Notes: generated by a model not told the origin, from the letters alone. A stretch of 64,000 nt of DNA from Dromiciops gliroides (GCF_019393635.1 NC_057862.1:479450669-479514668); one strand, 5' to 3'; counted from the stretch's first letter, positions 31,560 through 41,889 are shown. Numbers and translations are program-made.

Positions 31560-32770
31560 TCCAAAGACTGTTTCCTCAGCCTTGTTCTCTTCTTTCTCCA
31601 CTCTCTCCCTTTGAAATGTTACATACTCCAAGGATTCCAAAATATCATCTCTATGCAGATGACTCCCATTTTTTATATCCAGTCTAATCTCTCCTCTGAC
31701 TTCTAGTTTCTAATGACCTTCTGAATATATCCATCTGAACATTTCATCAGCATCTTCAAATTCAACATGTACAGATCTTATCCTTCTCAACTTTTCTATT
31801 TCTTTTGAGGGTTACATACCCAGTCTCAATCTCATCTGTGATTCTTCCCTCTTCTCCACCCATTACAATCTGTAAATTGCCAAATCCTACCAATTACACC
31901 ATTATCATAGCTCTCAAATCTCTTCCCCCTCCTCTAATGAGACCCAAACCATGTTCTAATAGTATGAATAAAGAATCCCCTGTAGTAGTCATATGTATTC
32001 AAATTCACATTATCCAAAGTTTTATTTATGTACATTATTGTAATTGGTTCCATCTCAATAGAAAGTTGCAAATTCTTATACCACAGACAGTTCTAATCAA
32101 ATATGACTAAATATATTCAAGGCCTTTCTTACCTTTCTCCAACTTCCTATCTCACCTGGTTTCCAACCTCTTCCCTTTCCCACCTCTTCTTCACAAAGCT
32201 TCTAAAATAATCAAAAGATTATTATTTTGGTCTATCTAGGTCTCCACTCTGTTTTGAAATCTAAGTGACTTCCCATACCTGAAAGGATAAAATACCTAGC
32301 ACATCTAAGTTCTCTACAATCTGCCTCCAGTCTATTTTATTCATTTTCATTTGATTCTCCCTCACATAGTCATGTTCCAACCCAACTGTAATAATTAACC
32401 ATTCTCCAGAATCATCCTTCTCTCTCCAAAAGCACACCTTCTCTCTACATCTCTAACTTGGAATCTTTCTCTTCTTTTAAGCTCCATCTCATGCCACTTC
32501 TTCCTTGAAGCCTACCTTAATCTTCCTGGTGCAAGAGATCTCCCTCTTCTTATCTGTCTTCTAGCACTTTCTCTGCCTCTCATACACCTTTATCACATTC
32601 TTTCTTGTACCATGCTTACATGTGCTCATCTTTTCTCTCTCTTGTTAGGTTGTACTCTTTTGGAGGCCAGGGACTATGTTACTCTTTGTTTTTCTGACAG
32701 TAGTACCTATGGGGCCCAATGCCTTGACCATACTACTGACTTAATAGATGTTTCATAAATTGAAATGAAA
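31560..32770 (+). mobile_element. L2 LINE, reverse transcriptase to 3' end
   Basis: The longest plus-strand L2. Near 31645-31663 the sequence encodes K-Y-H-L-Y-A-D-D, with the catalytic Y-A-D-D at 31652-31663 intact. It continues through 'TCAACATGTACAGATCTTAT' and 'CTTCTTCCTTGAAGCCTACC' to the 3' end 'AGGCCAGGGACTATGTTACT' and 'TTAATAGATGTTTCATAAAT'. Frame is lost in many places, as expected of a very old LINE. No ORF1 or endonuclease region. Confidence 0.88.
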
Positions 32771-32879
32771 TGTCTTTCTGGGTCATTTTCTTCCCACTTC
32801 TTTCACTTGTTCCTAAATATGCCAGTCATAGAATGTTTAGTAGAATGTAGAATTTTGGAGGGAAGAAATGGTTTAATTT

Positions 32880-32960
32880 CAATCTTTTTATTCGTAGTGC
32901 CTGGTACAGTATTGGGTACACATTAGGTGCTTAAGAATGCTTATGAAATTGAATTAATAT
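32880..32960 (+). mobile_element. L2 3' terminus
   Basis: 'GTAGTGCCTGGTACAGTATT' and 'CACATTAGGTGCTTAAGAAT', a second L2 end just after the previous one. Confidence 0.65.
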
Positions 32961-32964
32961 CCTA

Positions 32965-33565
32965 TGACCATAGGAGGACAGTTATTATGATTGAGACCCC
33001 ATACATTAACAAATATAAAAATAAGGAAATGTTGCAATTTGGGATTTTGGGCTAATATTTTTTGGTGGCTGGGTGGAAGAACAAAGAGATTTAAAGATTG
33101 GACTTTTCACAAAAGTGGCTTTTTCCTCTTGTTTTTTGGGGGGTTTTTTGGTTGTTGTTTCTCCTCAATTTATTTGTTCATACAGGTGGGTTAAAATATA
33201 ACAATAAAACCACTAACTATAATCCTTTTCCCTGTCTGCCCTCTTGTGGGAATACCAGTTATCACTCTTATAGCCAGAAAGCAAACAGTGGAAGGCCAGA
33301 GAATAAGAAACTAGGTTTCTCAGTAATTCTCTGATTGTAGAATTGGCCCTGGGATAGATTAGAAATTAGTGTCCTTGCTCCTTTGGCACTTCCTTGGTGT
33401 ATTTAATATGTTTTATAAAATTAATGTTTTTTTAAAAAAACAGATAAACAGTTTGGATACTGATTGTGCTAAGGGATTCTGAAAACATATTCCTTTAGAC
33501 TTATATGTACCGCTAAAACTGGCTTCAATCAAAGGTTCCACAAAAGGTATATTATAGATAGAGAA
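32965..33565. other. single-copy stretch, no feature seen
   Basis: A G/T-rich run lies at 33120-33160. No gene or repeat recognised. Confidence 0.5.
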
Positions 33566-33569
33566 TCTA

Positions 33570-33717
33570 CTAATCAGCAAGACTATATTAAGTGCCCACT
33601 ATATGCCAGGCACTGTGCTAGGTACTGGGAATATAAAGGCCAAACATGAAATAGTCCCTACCCTCAAGAAACTTAACATTCTATCCAGGAAAACAATATG
33701 TGTAGATAAGTAAATAC

Positions 33718-33779
<62 letters not shown>

Positions 33780-34185
33780 AGATATATAGAGAGATATAGA
33801 TAGATGATAGAAGATAGATAAATGATAGGAGATAGATGATAGATAGATAGATATAGATAGGAGACAGATATAGATAGATGATATATAATAGATAGATAGA
33901 TGATAGATAAGAGATAGATGATAGATAGATAAGTAAACATATATACATACATATACACACATATGATTCAGCATAATTTGAAGGGAGGGAGACTGGGCAG
34001 AGGGAAATCAAGAAATGCCTCATGCAGGAGGTGGTACATCATCTGAGCTTTGAAGGAATAAGCAATAGATGTGGGGGTGTATTCTAGGATTGGGCTCAGG
34101 CTCTTGAAAGGCAGGGAGAGAGCAGGTGGAATGTCATGTATGAGAAGCAGTTAGTAGACCGGCTTATCTAGACCATTTATTGTTT
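33570..34185 (-). mobile_element. L2 LINE 3' end, split by GATA repeat
   Basis: 'TATATGCCAGGCACTGTGCT', 'CCCTCAAGAAACTTAACATT', then after the GATA tract 'AAATGCCTCATGCAGGAGGT' and 'GAGCTTTGAAGGAATAAGCA' in reversed L2 order. Confidence 0.78.
33717..33960. repeat. (GATA)n compound microsatellite
   Basis: About 15 perfect GATA units, then degenerate GATA/GATGATA/GAGATA units for a further about 170 bp, ending in (CATA)n. It gives low-complexity open frames on the minus strand (Y/I/S/L-rich). Confidence 0.95.
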
Positions 34186-34189
34186 AATA

Positions 34190-34430
34190 GCTAACATTCA
34201 TATAGTGCTTTATGGAATTAAAAGCTTTCCACATACCATTCTTTCATTTGATCCTCTCAACAACCGGGAGAGGTAGATAAAATTATATTATTACCATTTT
34301 GCAGAAACTGAGACTAAGAGAGATTAAAAGACTTGCCTATGGTCACACAGCAAAATGTCTGAAGCAGAATTTGAAGCCAGGGCTTCTTGACTTCCAGTCC
34401 AGCACTGTAGTCTCTATGCCCTGCAACTGT
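34190..34430 (-). mobile_element. MIR, nearly full length
   Basis: 'AGCTAACATTCATATAGTGC', 'TCATTTGATCCTCTCAACAA', 'GCCTATGGTCACACAGCAAA' and 'GCCAGGGCTTCTTGACTTCC' in reversed MIR order. Confidence 0.82.
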
Positions 34431-35495
34431 TTGATCTATTTTAGGTTTCAGCTTAAACTTTCCATTAATTTAAAATGACTGGTGAAACATCAGTAATTTG
34501 AATGAGATTCATTTTTGCTCCCTGCTGTCTTCCTGAGTGCTTATTCAAAGTGCTATTATCGAGTGTACATTTTAATGGCTTTCATTAGCAGAGTTTTACC
34601 CTCCTTCTCTAAATGTTTTTCCAATTACTTTCATGTAATTGTTACAAAATATATGATTTATTATTGAGTCAAATGTAGAAAGCCAAGCCCTGGTGGGTGC
34701 TCTAATTTCTTGGTGAGATGGCTGACAATAATACTCTTGTGCTAATGTTGCCCCTAATAAATCATCTTCTGCATCTTTGCCCAACAAAACACTATATCCT
34801 GTTTGTGACAGAATAATTCGTTGTAATGGAAAAGATTATGATGGTTCTAGCAAGTCCTATGACTTCACTGTATCCATGAGCAACAGGAAACAAAGAGAGA
34901 CTTTTTTCATGTAATTGTTTTAATAATAATCTACAATTGGAGGAAATGAATGGCAGAAAACAATCATGGGCAGACAAGATGGTCAGTAAATAAGATTGGG
35001 AAATGCAATTGAACCAGCCTCAGCTTTATTCATTCAAAGGTTTTAGAGCATTCCCCAGATATTGTTTCGGTCTTAATCTCACTCTAAATCACTATTGTTT
35101 TCACCAAGCAGTTGAACCGTTCTCTGTTGGCAGGGATCTTTCCCAATATGTTTTTAGTTTGGTCATATGGCTATGCTGCATTAGGGAATTGAAATTTAAA
35201 ATTTTATTTATGATATTTATTATTGATTTAAAGGTCATTGGGCAGACTTCTTTATGCACAATACTGAAAATAACATGGCATTTTGCAGTATCCTTTTCTT
35301 GGCCCCATTACACAGTCTACTATTGGACTAAAGCATTTGGAAAGTGGTTTTGTTTCTTTCCTGCTCCACTCAGTTAAAACTACTTTTTAGCTCTAGCTAT
35401 GTTTCTATTATTTGGGAAATTATTCTTTTACTCCATATGATATCTATTAAAAAGCATTGAAAGATAGGAGTTGCAAAAAAAGAAAGAAAGAAAAG
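34431..35495. other. single-copy stretch, possible conserved non-coding DNA
   Basis: About 1 kb without transposon signal between dense repeat blocks. It contains a 124-codon plus-strand frame (35003-35377) rich in F, L and W, without signal, domain or codon bias I can defend. I treat it as chance. Confidence 0.45.
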
Positions 35496-35497
35496 AA

Positions 35498-35690
35498 AGG
35501 AGTTAAGGAGGCAGAATGGCATAGGAGAAAAATCTTTCAAGGCAGCAGAACACTTGGGTCCAAGTCTTACCACTCACTATGTCTGTGACCTTAGGCAAGT
35601 CAATCTTTTGGCTGCAAAATAAGAAAGCTGGACTAAAAAACTTCATGTTCCTTTTCAGCTCTAAATCTATGAGTCTATGATTTACAATTC
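35498..35690 (+). mobile_element. MIR3
   Basis: 'GGAGGCAGAATGGCATAGGA', 'GACCTTAGGCAAGTCAATCT', then 'CTTTTCAGCTCTAAATCTAT' in the L3-like tail. Confidence 0.75.
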
Positions 35691-35919
35691 TAGAAATATC
35701 TAATTTCCCTCCTGAATAATGGGTATAATTAATGAAAATAAAGATAAAAAATAACAAATGCATTATAAATGGGAATGTAAATGAGAAATAGCATAATATG
35801 GAAATGTCCACAATGGTACTATGGTACTATAAAAATTGGACTGTGCTTTCCTAGTTATCTACTAAATGATGTGTTCAGTTAAATTTTTATTATATATCTA
35901 TAATATGCAGGCAAGAGGA

Positions 35920-36125
35920 AGCTTGGTGTAGTGGATATATAGCTAGCCTCTGAGAAAGCATAACCTGTGGTCAAGTTTTACCCCTAAAATATGTTGTGTG
36001 ACTCTGGGAAAGTCCTTTAAGCCTCACTGCTCCCAAACAAGCAACTCTCTAAAACAAGAGGTCGCGGAGTTGTCTCATTGGTAGAGGGAAGTTCCCTCAC
36101 TAGGAATTTTCTATACCAGTGAAAA
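35920..36125 (+). mobile_element. CORE-SINE with 'GGTAGAGGGAAGTTCCCTCA' tail
   Basis: Head 'GGAAGCTTGGTGTAGTGGAT', B-box region 'TGTGACTCTGGGAAAGTCCT', then the tail 'CATTGGTAGAGGGAAGTTCC' and 'TTTTCTATACCAGTGAAAAT'. The best-kept copy of this tail type in the window. Confidence 0.7.
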
Positions 36126-36139
36126 TCACATTTAAAAAT

Positions 36140-36370
36140 GGAATGAAGCATTGGATGAGGTGCTGGGTATACAAAAACACAAAATCTTGGGGGGGGGCAT
36201 AACATACCTAACATAACATATCTAAGTAACTGCATGATAATTTCAAGAAGGATAGTATATTTAACTACTGGAGTGGAGAGTTTTAGGATGGGCTTCATGT
36301 AGGAGACTGCTCCTAAGTGTTCTTTGAAGGGCAGCTGGGAATTCACCAGGCCAAGCAATCTTGTCATAGG
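36140..36370 (-). mobile_element. L2 3' region
   Basis: 'GATGAGGTGCTGGGTATACA', 'GGATGGGCTTCATGTAGGAG' and 'TTCTTTGAAGGGCAGCTGGG'. Contains a nine-G run and a small ACATAAC repeat. Confidence 0.55.
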
Positions 36371-36655
36371 GAAGCTTGAAGCTTAATGAGCCACAAAAAC
36401 TTGTTTTAAATACAACCTGACAACTTTGTTCCCATAGGTAATGAAGAAACCAGCAGGGATGGACTTATTTAGAGTTCTGTTGTCAGGCGAAAAGGGCACC
36501 TTCGTGTTACTACAGCATATGAACCTTTGCCCCCTTTTCTCAATTGGGAGTGAATTGTGCACCAAATACCAAGTATAGGCCCCAATCCTGGGTGTTACTG
36601 GTAGTTCCCAACATGGCACCCTAGAATGAACTGATCTAGCATCATAGATCTCTGA
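36371..36655. other. single-copy stretch, no feature seen
   Basis: No repeat or gene recognised. Confidence 0.5.
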
Positions 36656-36659
36656 GCCA

Positions 36660-36875
36660 TGAAAGATAGCAGAGCATAATAGATGTTGAGTAGAATGGAT
36701 AGAATGTTGGATTCACATCAGGAAGACTCAAGTTCAAATTTCTCTCTCAGACATTTACTAGCTGTGTGACTCTAGCCCACTTATTTAACATCTGTGAACC
36801 TCAGTTTTCTCATCTTATAAAATGAGAATAACAGCACCTTTCTTATATGGTTGTTATAAAATAGAGGGCTGTTAA
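36660..36875 (+). mobile_element. MIR
   Basis: 'GTAGAATGGATAGAATGTTG', 'CTAGCTGTGTGACTCTAGCC', 'CTCAGTTTTCTCATCTTATA', 'CAGCACCTTTCTTATATGGT'. Confidence 0.78.
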
Positions 36876-36884
36876 TATTCTGCT

Positions 36885-37110
36885 CTAGTTATTTTATCTT
36901 GCATTTATCTATTTGCATTCTTAGTTTGAAAAAATAAAATGTAAGTTTCTTGAAGGCAGAGGCCATTTTCCCATCACTGTTGGCAGCTCTGTTTGTGTGT
37001 GTGTGTACATGTGCGTGCAGGTGTACACACACCCATCTTATAGCCTAATACAATGTGGAACATAAAAGACATCTAATAAAACACATGCTGAATTGGACTA
37101 AAATAATGTG
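36885..37110 (+). mobile_element. L2 3' end with GT insertion
   Basis: 'AATGTAAGTTTCTTGAAGGC', 'AGAGGCCATTTTCCCATCAC' and the tail 'AAAGACATCTAATAAAACAC'. A GT/CA-rich segment (36993-37030) lies inside. Confidence 0.65.
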
Positions 37111-37367
37111 TGTAAAACAGTTTTGTGGCTATTAATGAAAACATTGGCAAAAGGAAGAAGAATTGGCAAATGTCCAGGCTGTGTGGACAACCAAGTCAGG
37201 TCCCACATGATTATTTGTATGGGTGATTTAGGCCAAAAACAAAGATCTCCCAAAAATGATTTTTAAAAATCTAGAGATATTTCTTGATTCCTCTAGCTGT
37301 TTAGTTCCCCCTGCCAAAACCCCCCACCAAATTATTATTATTTTTATATACGTATATGTGTATGTGG

Positions 37368-37635
37368 AGGCAGCTAGGCAGCTCAGTGGATGGAGCTCTG
37401 GGCCTCTATTCAGGAAGCCCTGAGTTTAAATCCAGCCTGAGACACTTCCTAGCTGTGTGACCCAGGGCAAGTCATTTAACCCTGTTTGCTTTAGTTCCTT
37501 CCTCAGTAAAATGAGCTGAAGAAAAAAATAGCAAACCATTCTGGTATCCTTGCTCAGAAAACTCCATGGATATTATTGGTACTATACTATCACGGGTTCA
37601 CAAAGAATTGGGCACAACTAAATAACTGTAAAAAC
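37368..37635 (+). mobile_element. MAR1-type SINE, full length
   Basis: 'GGCAGCTAGGCAGCTCAGTG' head, 'TGCTTTAGTTCCTTCCTCAG' core, 'AATAGCAAACCATTCTGGTA' and the BovB-like 'GGTTCACAAAGAATTGGGCA' followed by AACAATAACAA. Confidence 0.87.
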
Positions 37636-37649
37636 AATAACAAAATATG

Positions 37650-37790
37650 TATATGTATTGTCTGTCCTGAAGGAATGTAAGGCTCCTTAAGGGCAGATGA
37701 GATTTCATTTTTGCTTGTGTCCCCTGTGCTACCAAAGTACCAAATGTGGACATTTAATAAATTTGTATTGAGTGATAGATTGAACACCTG
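37650..37790 (+). mobile_element. L2 3' end
   Basis: 'GGAATGTAAGGCTCCTTAAG', 'GGGCAGATGAGATTTCATTT' and 'GACATTTAATAAATTTGTAT'. Confidence 0.65.
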
Positions 37791-37851
37791 GCTATAGGCT
37801 TGCCATGATGTTTTTAGCTGGGGTCTCATCATTGGTATATGAGCTGTCACA

Positions 37852-37983
37852 AGGCAGCTAGGTGGTACAGTGGATAGAGTACTCGCCTTGAAGTTGAGAA
37901 GACCTGAGTTCAAATGTGACCTCAGATGCTTACTAGTTGTGTGACCCTGGGCAAGTCATAACCCTAATTGCCTTAAAAATCCA
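37852..37983 (+). mobile_element. long-tail SINE, head part
   Basis: 'AAGGCAGCTAGGTGGTACAG' through 'AATTGCCTTAAAAATCCAGG'. The 'AATCCAGGGC' start of its tail is duplicated on the far side of the next SINE, so the rest of the element continues after the two inserted SINEs and ends at 38345-38540. Confidence 0.8.
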
Positions 37984-38131
37984 GGGCCCGGGGCAGTTAA
38001 GTGGCATGGTGGATAAAGCATCAGCCCTCGATTCAGGAGTACCTGAGTTCAAATCCAGCCTTAGACACTTACTAGCTGTGTGACCCTGGGCAAGTCACTT
38101 AACCTCCATTGCCAGGCAAAAAAAAAAAATT
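37984..38131 (+). mobile_element. short SINE inserted in the long-tail SINE
   Basis: CCGGGGCAGTTAAGTGGCAT head to 'CTCCATTGCCAGGC' plus A-run. AAATCCAGGGC occurs before (about 37976-37986) and after it (about 38139-38149). Confidence 0.88.
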
Positions 38132-38175
38132 TTTTTTAAATCCAGGGCTATCTTCAGTCAGGAGGCAGCTAGGTA

Positions 38176-38330
38176 TCTGGGGCAGCTAGGTGGCACAGTG
38201 GATAAAGTACCAGCCCTGGATTCAGGAGGACCTGGGTTCAAATCTGGCCTTAGACACTTGACACTAGATGTGTGACCCTGGGCAAGTCACTTAACCCTCA
38301 TTGCCCCACCCCCACCCCCCAAAAAGAATC
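38176..38330 (+). mobile_element. short SINE, type A, inserted next to a second SINE head
   Basis: Full SINE from 'TGGGGCAGCTAGGTGGCACA' to a C/A-rich end. It is preceded at 38161-38175 by a stub GGAGGCAGCTAGGTA of another SINE head. Confidence 0.9.
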
Positions 38331-38344
38331 AATAGATAAAAAAA

Positions 38345-38540
38345 TCTAAAAAAAATTCAGGGCCATCTCTCATCATCCTGATAAATATCTTTCCACTGAA
38401 CCCAGATGGCTCTGGAGGAGATAACGAGGCTGGTGATTTTGCACAGCCTTCCCTCACTTAAATCCAATTCACTGCAAGTTATGACATCACCCCAATGTCA
38501 AGATCCTCTTGAGAGCTAAGGACAAACAACATCATTATCA
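38345..38540 (+). mobile_element. long-tail SINE, tail part
   Basis: 'TTCAGGGCCATCTCTCATCA', 'CTGAACCCAGATGGCTCTGG', 'GCACAGCCTTCCCTCACTTA' and 'GAGCTAAGGACAAACAACA'. The same tail lies in reverse at 43430-43590, again joined to a SINE head, so head plus this about 190-bp tail is one SINE family of about 330 bp. Confidence 0.8.
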
Positions 38541-38604
38541 TCATCAACAAAAGCAACATAATTTGTTATATACTCAAAACAGGTTTAGAGTAAGTAGCAA
38601 ATGG

Positions 38605-38815
38605 CTTCAGGATCAAAGCAACATAGATTTAAAGCTAGAAAGAGTCATCTCTTCTGACCCCTTCATCTGACACTGGAGGAAACAGAATCAGAGAGGTTCA
38701 GCATCTTCTTGTTCAAGCTTACACAGGTATTACATGTCAGAGTCAGAATTCGAACCTAGATTCTCCTAATCTAAATTCAATACTCTTTCTTCAAGCTCTT
38801 AAAATTTGTGATTAA
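38605..38815 (-). mobile_element. MIR3
   Basis: 'AACATAGATTTAAAGCTAGA', 'GACACTGGAGGAAACAGAAT', 'TTCGAACCTAGATTCTCCTA', reversed MIR3 with degraded head. Confidence 0.7.
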
Positions 38816-38879
38816 AGAATTCTTGAATTTTAAAGAACACAGGACCATCCCTACCCCCAGTCTACTCCCCCAAGAAAAC

Positions 38880-39120
38880 CCCTACCATTGTGACTTTTTG
38901 CTAACGTCAGTCATGCTAGACTAAGCATTCTGCATTGTCTTCTGTGTAAGAAACATGCTACAATGATCTTCTATGACTCTTCTGCCCTGGGGCCTCTCAT
39001 GCAGATCAGATGGGAATGGTGAAGTTTGCCCTGTGAACTGCCGAATGAAGAGCTATAAAAAGAGAGGCATTGGAATTGGGCAGGACCAAAATACACAGGG
39101 GGTTCAATTTTCCATGGTCC
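38880..39120 (+). promoter_or_regulatory. TATA-like and CRE-like motifs in single-copy DNA (weak)
   Basis: CTATAAAAAG near 39053-39062, with TAACGTCAGTC about 150 bp upstream, in DNA with no recognised repeat. TATA-like strings are common by chance in AT-rich DNA, and no exon or CpG cluster follows, so this is a weak call. Confidence 0.15.
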
Positions 39121-39785
39121 ACTAACTTGACCCTTTGAGCATCTGGGGCCTAGAAATATTAACCCCTGGAGTCATTTTTAAGGAGTTGTGACAAATTGAA
39201 ATGACCACTTTCCCCAGCCTCCTCCCCTTTTTTCTGTTTTAGAAATAGTCTCATAGGGTCTGGACATAAAATTACATTGAAAGCAGTAAGAAAAATTATA
39301 ACATCAAAATAACAATTGAGTTAATTGAAGATACAAAGAATGCATATGTAAGTAACATTCCCCATACCTCCTTTATAAATAGATTGTATTGTTTGGACCC
39401 CAGAACACATTCTTTCATAGAAATACTGTTTAAAATGGTGATTAGGTTCCCAATTTTGGTTATCTTCCCAGGAAGCTACAATGAAGCTGAAATACTACAT
39501 ATTTGCAAAGGAGAATAGAGGAAAACAATTAGCAATAAAATAAACTAGAAAAGAAATTAGGAGAGAGAGTATCAGAAATTAAAGGGGAGACCACATTTCT
39601 CTTACCCTTTGGATATGTTGAGCATTTGCAAATTAGATAGTCACAACTCAAGGGAAAGAAACACCAATTTACTGGGTTCCAAATTCTAGTCTAGGTTTTG
39701 ATAGTAAATATTGTTCTTCCTTTTCTTCTCGCTTCTCCCCCAACTAAACTCTCCACCTTTGATTCTCTTGTTCCCTTAATTATCC
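39121..39785. other. single-copy stretch, no feature seen
   Basis: No repeat or gene recognised. Confidence 0.5.
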
Positions 39786-39789
39786 TCAC

Positions 39790-39930
39790 TCTCACCAAAG
39801 AATCAATCAGCCAGCTTTTAAGTACCTACTGTGTTTCTGGCACTGGGCTAGGTGCTGAAATATCAAGATCAAAATGGAATAATCCTTGGCCTAAAGAAGC
39901 TTATAATACTGGGAAGATATTTCAGCATCT
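39790..39930 (-). mobile_element. L2 3' end
   Basis: 'TTTTAAGTACCTACTGTGTT', 'TGGCACTGGGCTAGGTGCTG' and 'CTAAAGAAGCTTATAATACT'. A long open frame (39698-40324) runs across it by chance. Confidence 0.7.
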
Positions 39931-39994
39931 TTATTCTATCTATATCTATTTCTACTGGATCTTTCCCTTCTACCATTGTACCTTATTTTCCATG

Positions 39995-40048
39995 ACATAT
40001 ATATGTATGTATATAAGTATGCATGCATATATGTATGTATCTATATAC
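39995..40048. repeat. TATG / CATA microsatellite
   Basis: Imperfect TATATGTATG and CATGCATA units. Confidence 0.8.
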
Positions 40049-40054
40049 CACTCA

Positions 40055-40420
40055 TCCAAGCCTCATGTGACCCTTCTGCACCATTTGGCATCTATCCTTT
40101 TCTCCTTCCCTTTTAAAAAATTGACAAACTTTTCAAATAAATTTTGTATGAAATCTCTCAGCTTTTTTGCTATGCAAGCTATAGTAATCTCTTATGATCT
40201 CACTTCTTTCTCCCCTCTTCTGAAAATACATTTTCTTAATCCACCAATCACTAAATCCACTAGCCAAATTTCTCTGGGATTCCCCTTTGTCTTTCTACAT
40301 TATTTGATACTTTCAAACATTTAAAATAGTCTACTCCCTTGCCTTCTATCTCTATCACCAGTTCTTTCTCTCTACCTCAGACCTCTTCTAAACTCTAATT
40401 TCTACCTCCAGCCTTAACTA
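40055..40420 (+). mobile_element. L2 ORF2 fragment (before the catalytic motif)
   Basis: 'CCACCAATCACTAAATCCAC' and 'TCTTTCTACATTATTTGATA' match the L2 stretch that encodes '..D-L-S-A-A-F-D-T-V', upstream of Y-A-D-D. Diverged, so the 5' limit is uncertain. Confidence 0.5.
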
Positions 40421-40529
40421 GGGTGCAATGACTGAGACTTTGTTTCATAGTACTGAAATTTGGAGTTTGCTGATAGGGCTTATAATTCTTCACTTTAGAA
40501 CCTAGTTAGTGAGAATGTTGTTGGGTTTT

Positions 40530-40735
40530 TTCCAGACCTGTGCTTTCATTAGTTTAGAGATGTCCCAATGGGTAACTTCCTTTACTAATGCAGATCAATG
40601 TATTCTCTAAAATTTATACTCCTACAGAATGAATTACCCAGGGTCATATATCTAATATATGTCAGAGCTTGGACTTAAACCCAATCTTTTCAACTCTAAG
40701 GACAGCTTTCTACTTACACCATGATGCTTCTTTAT
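40530..40735 (-). mobile_element. CORE-SINE with 'GGTAGAGG' type tail, nearly complete
   Basis: Reversed tail 'CTTTCATTAGTTTAGAGATG' and 'GGTAACTTCCTTTACTAATG', then the reversed core and head 'TTACCCAGGGTCATATATCT', 'CTTGGACTTAAACCCAATCT'. Shows tail and head as one element. Confidence 0.72.
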
Positions 40736-40739
40736 CAAG

Positions 40740-41155
40740 AATAATTAATTAGTCAAAACAAGAATCCATCAAATGGTGTGCTTTCTCTGCACTCTTTCCT
40801 ATCATACCCCCTCTTCCCCACTGTGGGCTTATGCCAGGGTGGGTGTTTCAGAGGAAGAAACTTTGTAATATCCCATGTTAGCACAGTGCTGAGTCTTTAT
40901 ATTTAGGACCCTCTGCCAGAATATGAGAATGGAAAAGCAAATAGGAGAACTTAGTGAAGGTTGGGAATGGTCATGATAGACATAAGGATGAAGAAAATTG
41001 AGTGTATTAATGAAGGTTCTGTTGAAATGGCTGACCATGCAGTCCTAGATCACAAAATTGGTCTCATGATTATGTATCTGGATGTACCACTCTGCTCTAC
41101 TAATCCAAAAAGCCCTCCTTCCTCTTAGTCCAACTTCATTTAATTAACAATTCAT
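40740..41155. other. single-copy stretch, no feature seen
   Basis: No repeat or gene recognised. Confidence 0.5.
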
Positions 41156-41157
41156 GT

Positions 41158-41312
41158 TGGGGGCCAGCTAGGTGGAGCAGTGGATAGAGCACTGGCCCTG
41201 GAGTCAGGAGGACCTGAGTTCAAATCCAGCCTCAGACACTTAACACTTACTAGCTGTGTGACCCTGGGCAAGGGCAACCCCAATTGCCTCACTTAAAAAT
41301 TAAAAAAAAAAT
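41158..41312 (+). mobile_element. short SINE, type B
   Basis: 'GGGGGCCAGCTAGGTGGAGC' head. A small deletion or rearrangement gives 'GGGCAAGGGCAACCCC' where the family has 'GGGCAAGTCACTTAACCCC'. A-rich tail. Confidence 0.93.
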
Positions 41313-41399
41313 ACATTGGCAATCCATTGAATTCTATATATTCTCCTTTAACTATATTCATCTGTTGTGCTCACTTATAAAGTCATAGAAACATAGAAG

Positions 41400-41640
41400 A
41401 AAAACAACTGATTCTCATAGTGCTTTAAGCTTTATGAAGTGATTGATGTTATTTGGTCCTCAAACGATCCTGTGACGTAGCTGCTATTTTACTCCTTATT
41501 TTACCAATGAGGAAACTGAGGCTGTCAGAGGTCAAATGACTTGCCCAAAGTCACACAGCTAATAAGTGTCTGAGGCTATATTTGAACCCACATTTTCTTG
41601 TCTCTGGGCCCAGGGTTCTACCCACCGGCCCACCTAGCTA
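41400..41640 (-). mobile_element. MIR
   Basis: 'CTCATAGTGCTTTAAGCTTT', 'TTTTACCAATGAGGAAACTG', 'CCAAAGTCACACAGCTAATA', ending 'GGGTTCTACCCACCGGCCCA'. Confidence 0.82.
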
Positions 41641-41644
41641 ATCA

Positions 41645-41885
41645 TAGATTTAGAACTGAAAGGGATCTTAGAGATCGTTTAGACTAATCTCTCTCTCTCT
41701 CTCTCTCTCTCTGTTTGTGTTTGTGTGTATGTGTGTGTGTGTCTTTGTCTCTGTCTCTGTCTCATTAGGAAACTGAGGTCCAGGGAAATAAATGAGTGGT
41801 CCAAGTTCAAGATTTCAAAGGTAGTAAATTGCAACCCGAGGTCCCCTGACTTTGAATGCAGTGCTCTTTCCACTATACCATAAGG
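41645..41885 (-). mobile_element. MIR3 split by a TC/TG microsatellite
   Basis: 'TCATAGATTTAGAACTGAAA' and 'GGGATCTTAGAGATCGTTTA', then the repeat at 41691-41763, then 'CATTAGGAAACTGAGGTCCA' and 'GTGCTCTTTCCACTATACCA'. Confidence 0.78.
41691..41763. repeat. (TC)n(TG)n compound microsatellite
   Basis: Ten TC units, then TG-rich and TCTG units, lying inside the MIR3. Confidence 0.93.
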
Positions 41886-41889
41886 TGGG

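Noticed and set aside
29116-33960. Possible CRISPR-like or satellite array
   Set aside because: The repeated units are 4-bp microsatellites without spacers. The host is a mammal.
33599-34023. Three long overlapping minus-strand frames of about 100-120 codons
   Set aside because: They are all translations of the GATA microsatellite (I/Y/L/S-rich periodic peptide).
35003-35377. 124-codon open frame in single-copy DNA
   Set aside because: No domain, signal peptide logic or recognisable homology, and no splice or promoter context. Kept only as part of a repeat-poor stretch.
39053-39062. Core promoter at CTATAAAAAG
   Set aside because: Listed only as a weak motif: no CpG cluster, initiator or exon follows, and such strings are frequent in AT-rich DNA.
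39698-40324. 208-codon open frame, the longest in the window
   Set aside because: It runs over a reversed L2 end, a TATG microsatellite and a forward L2 fragment, so it cannot be one evolved gene. Chance opening in AT-rich DNA.
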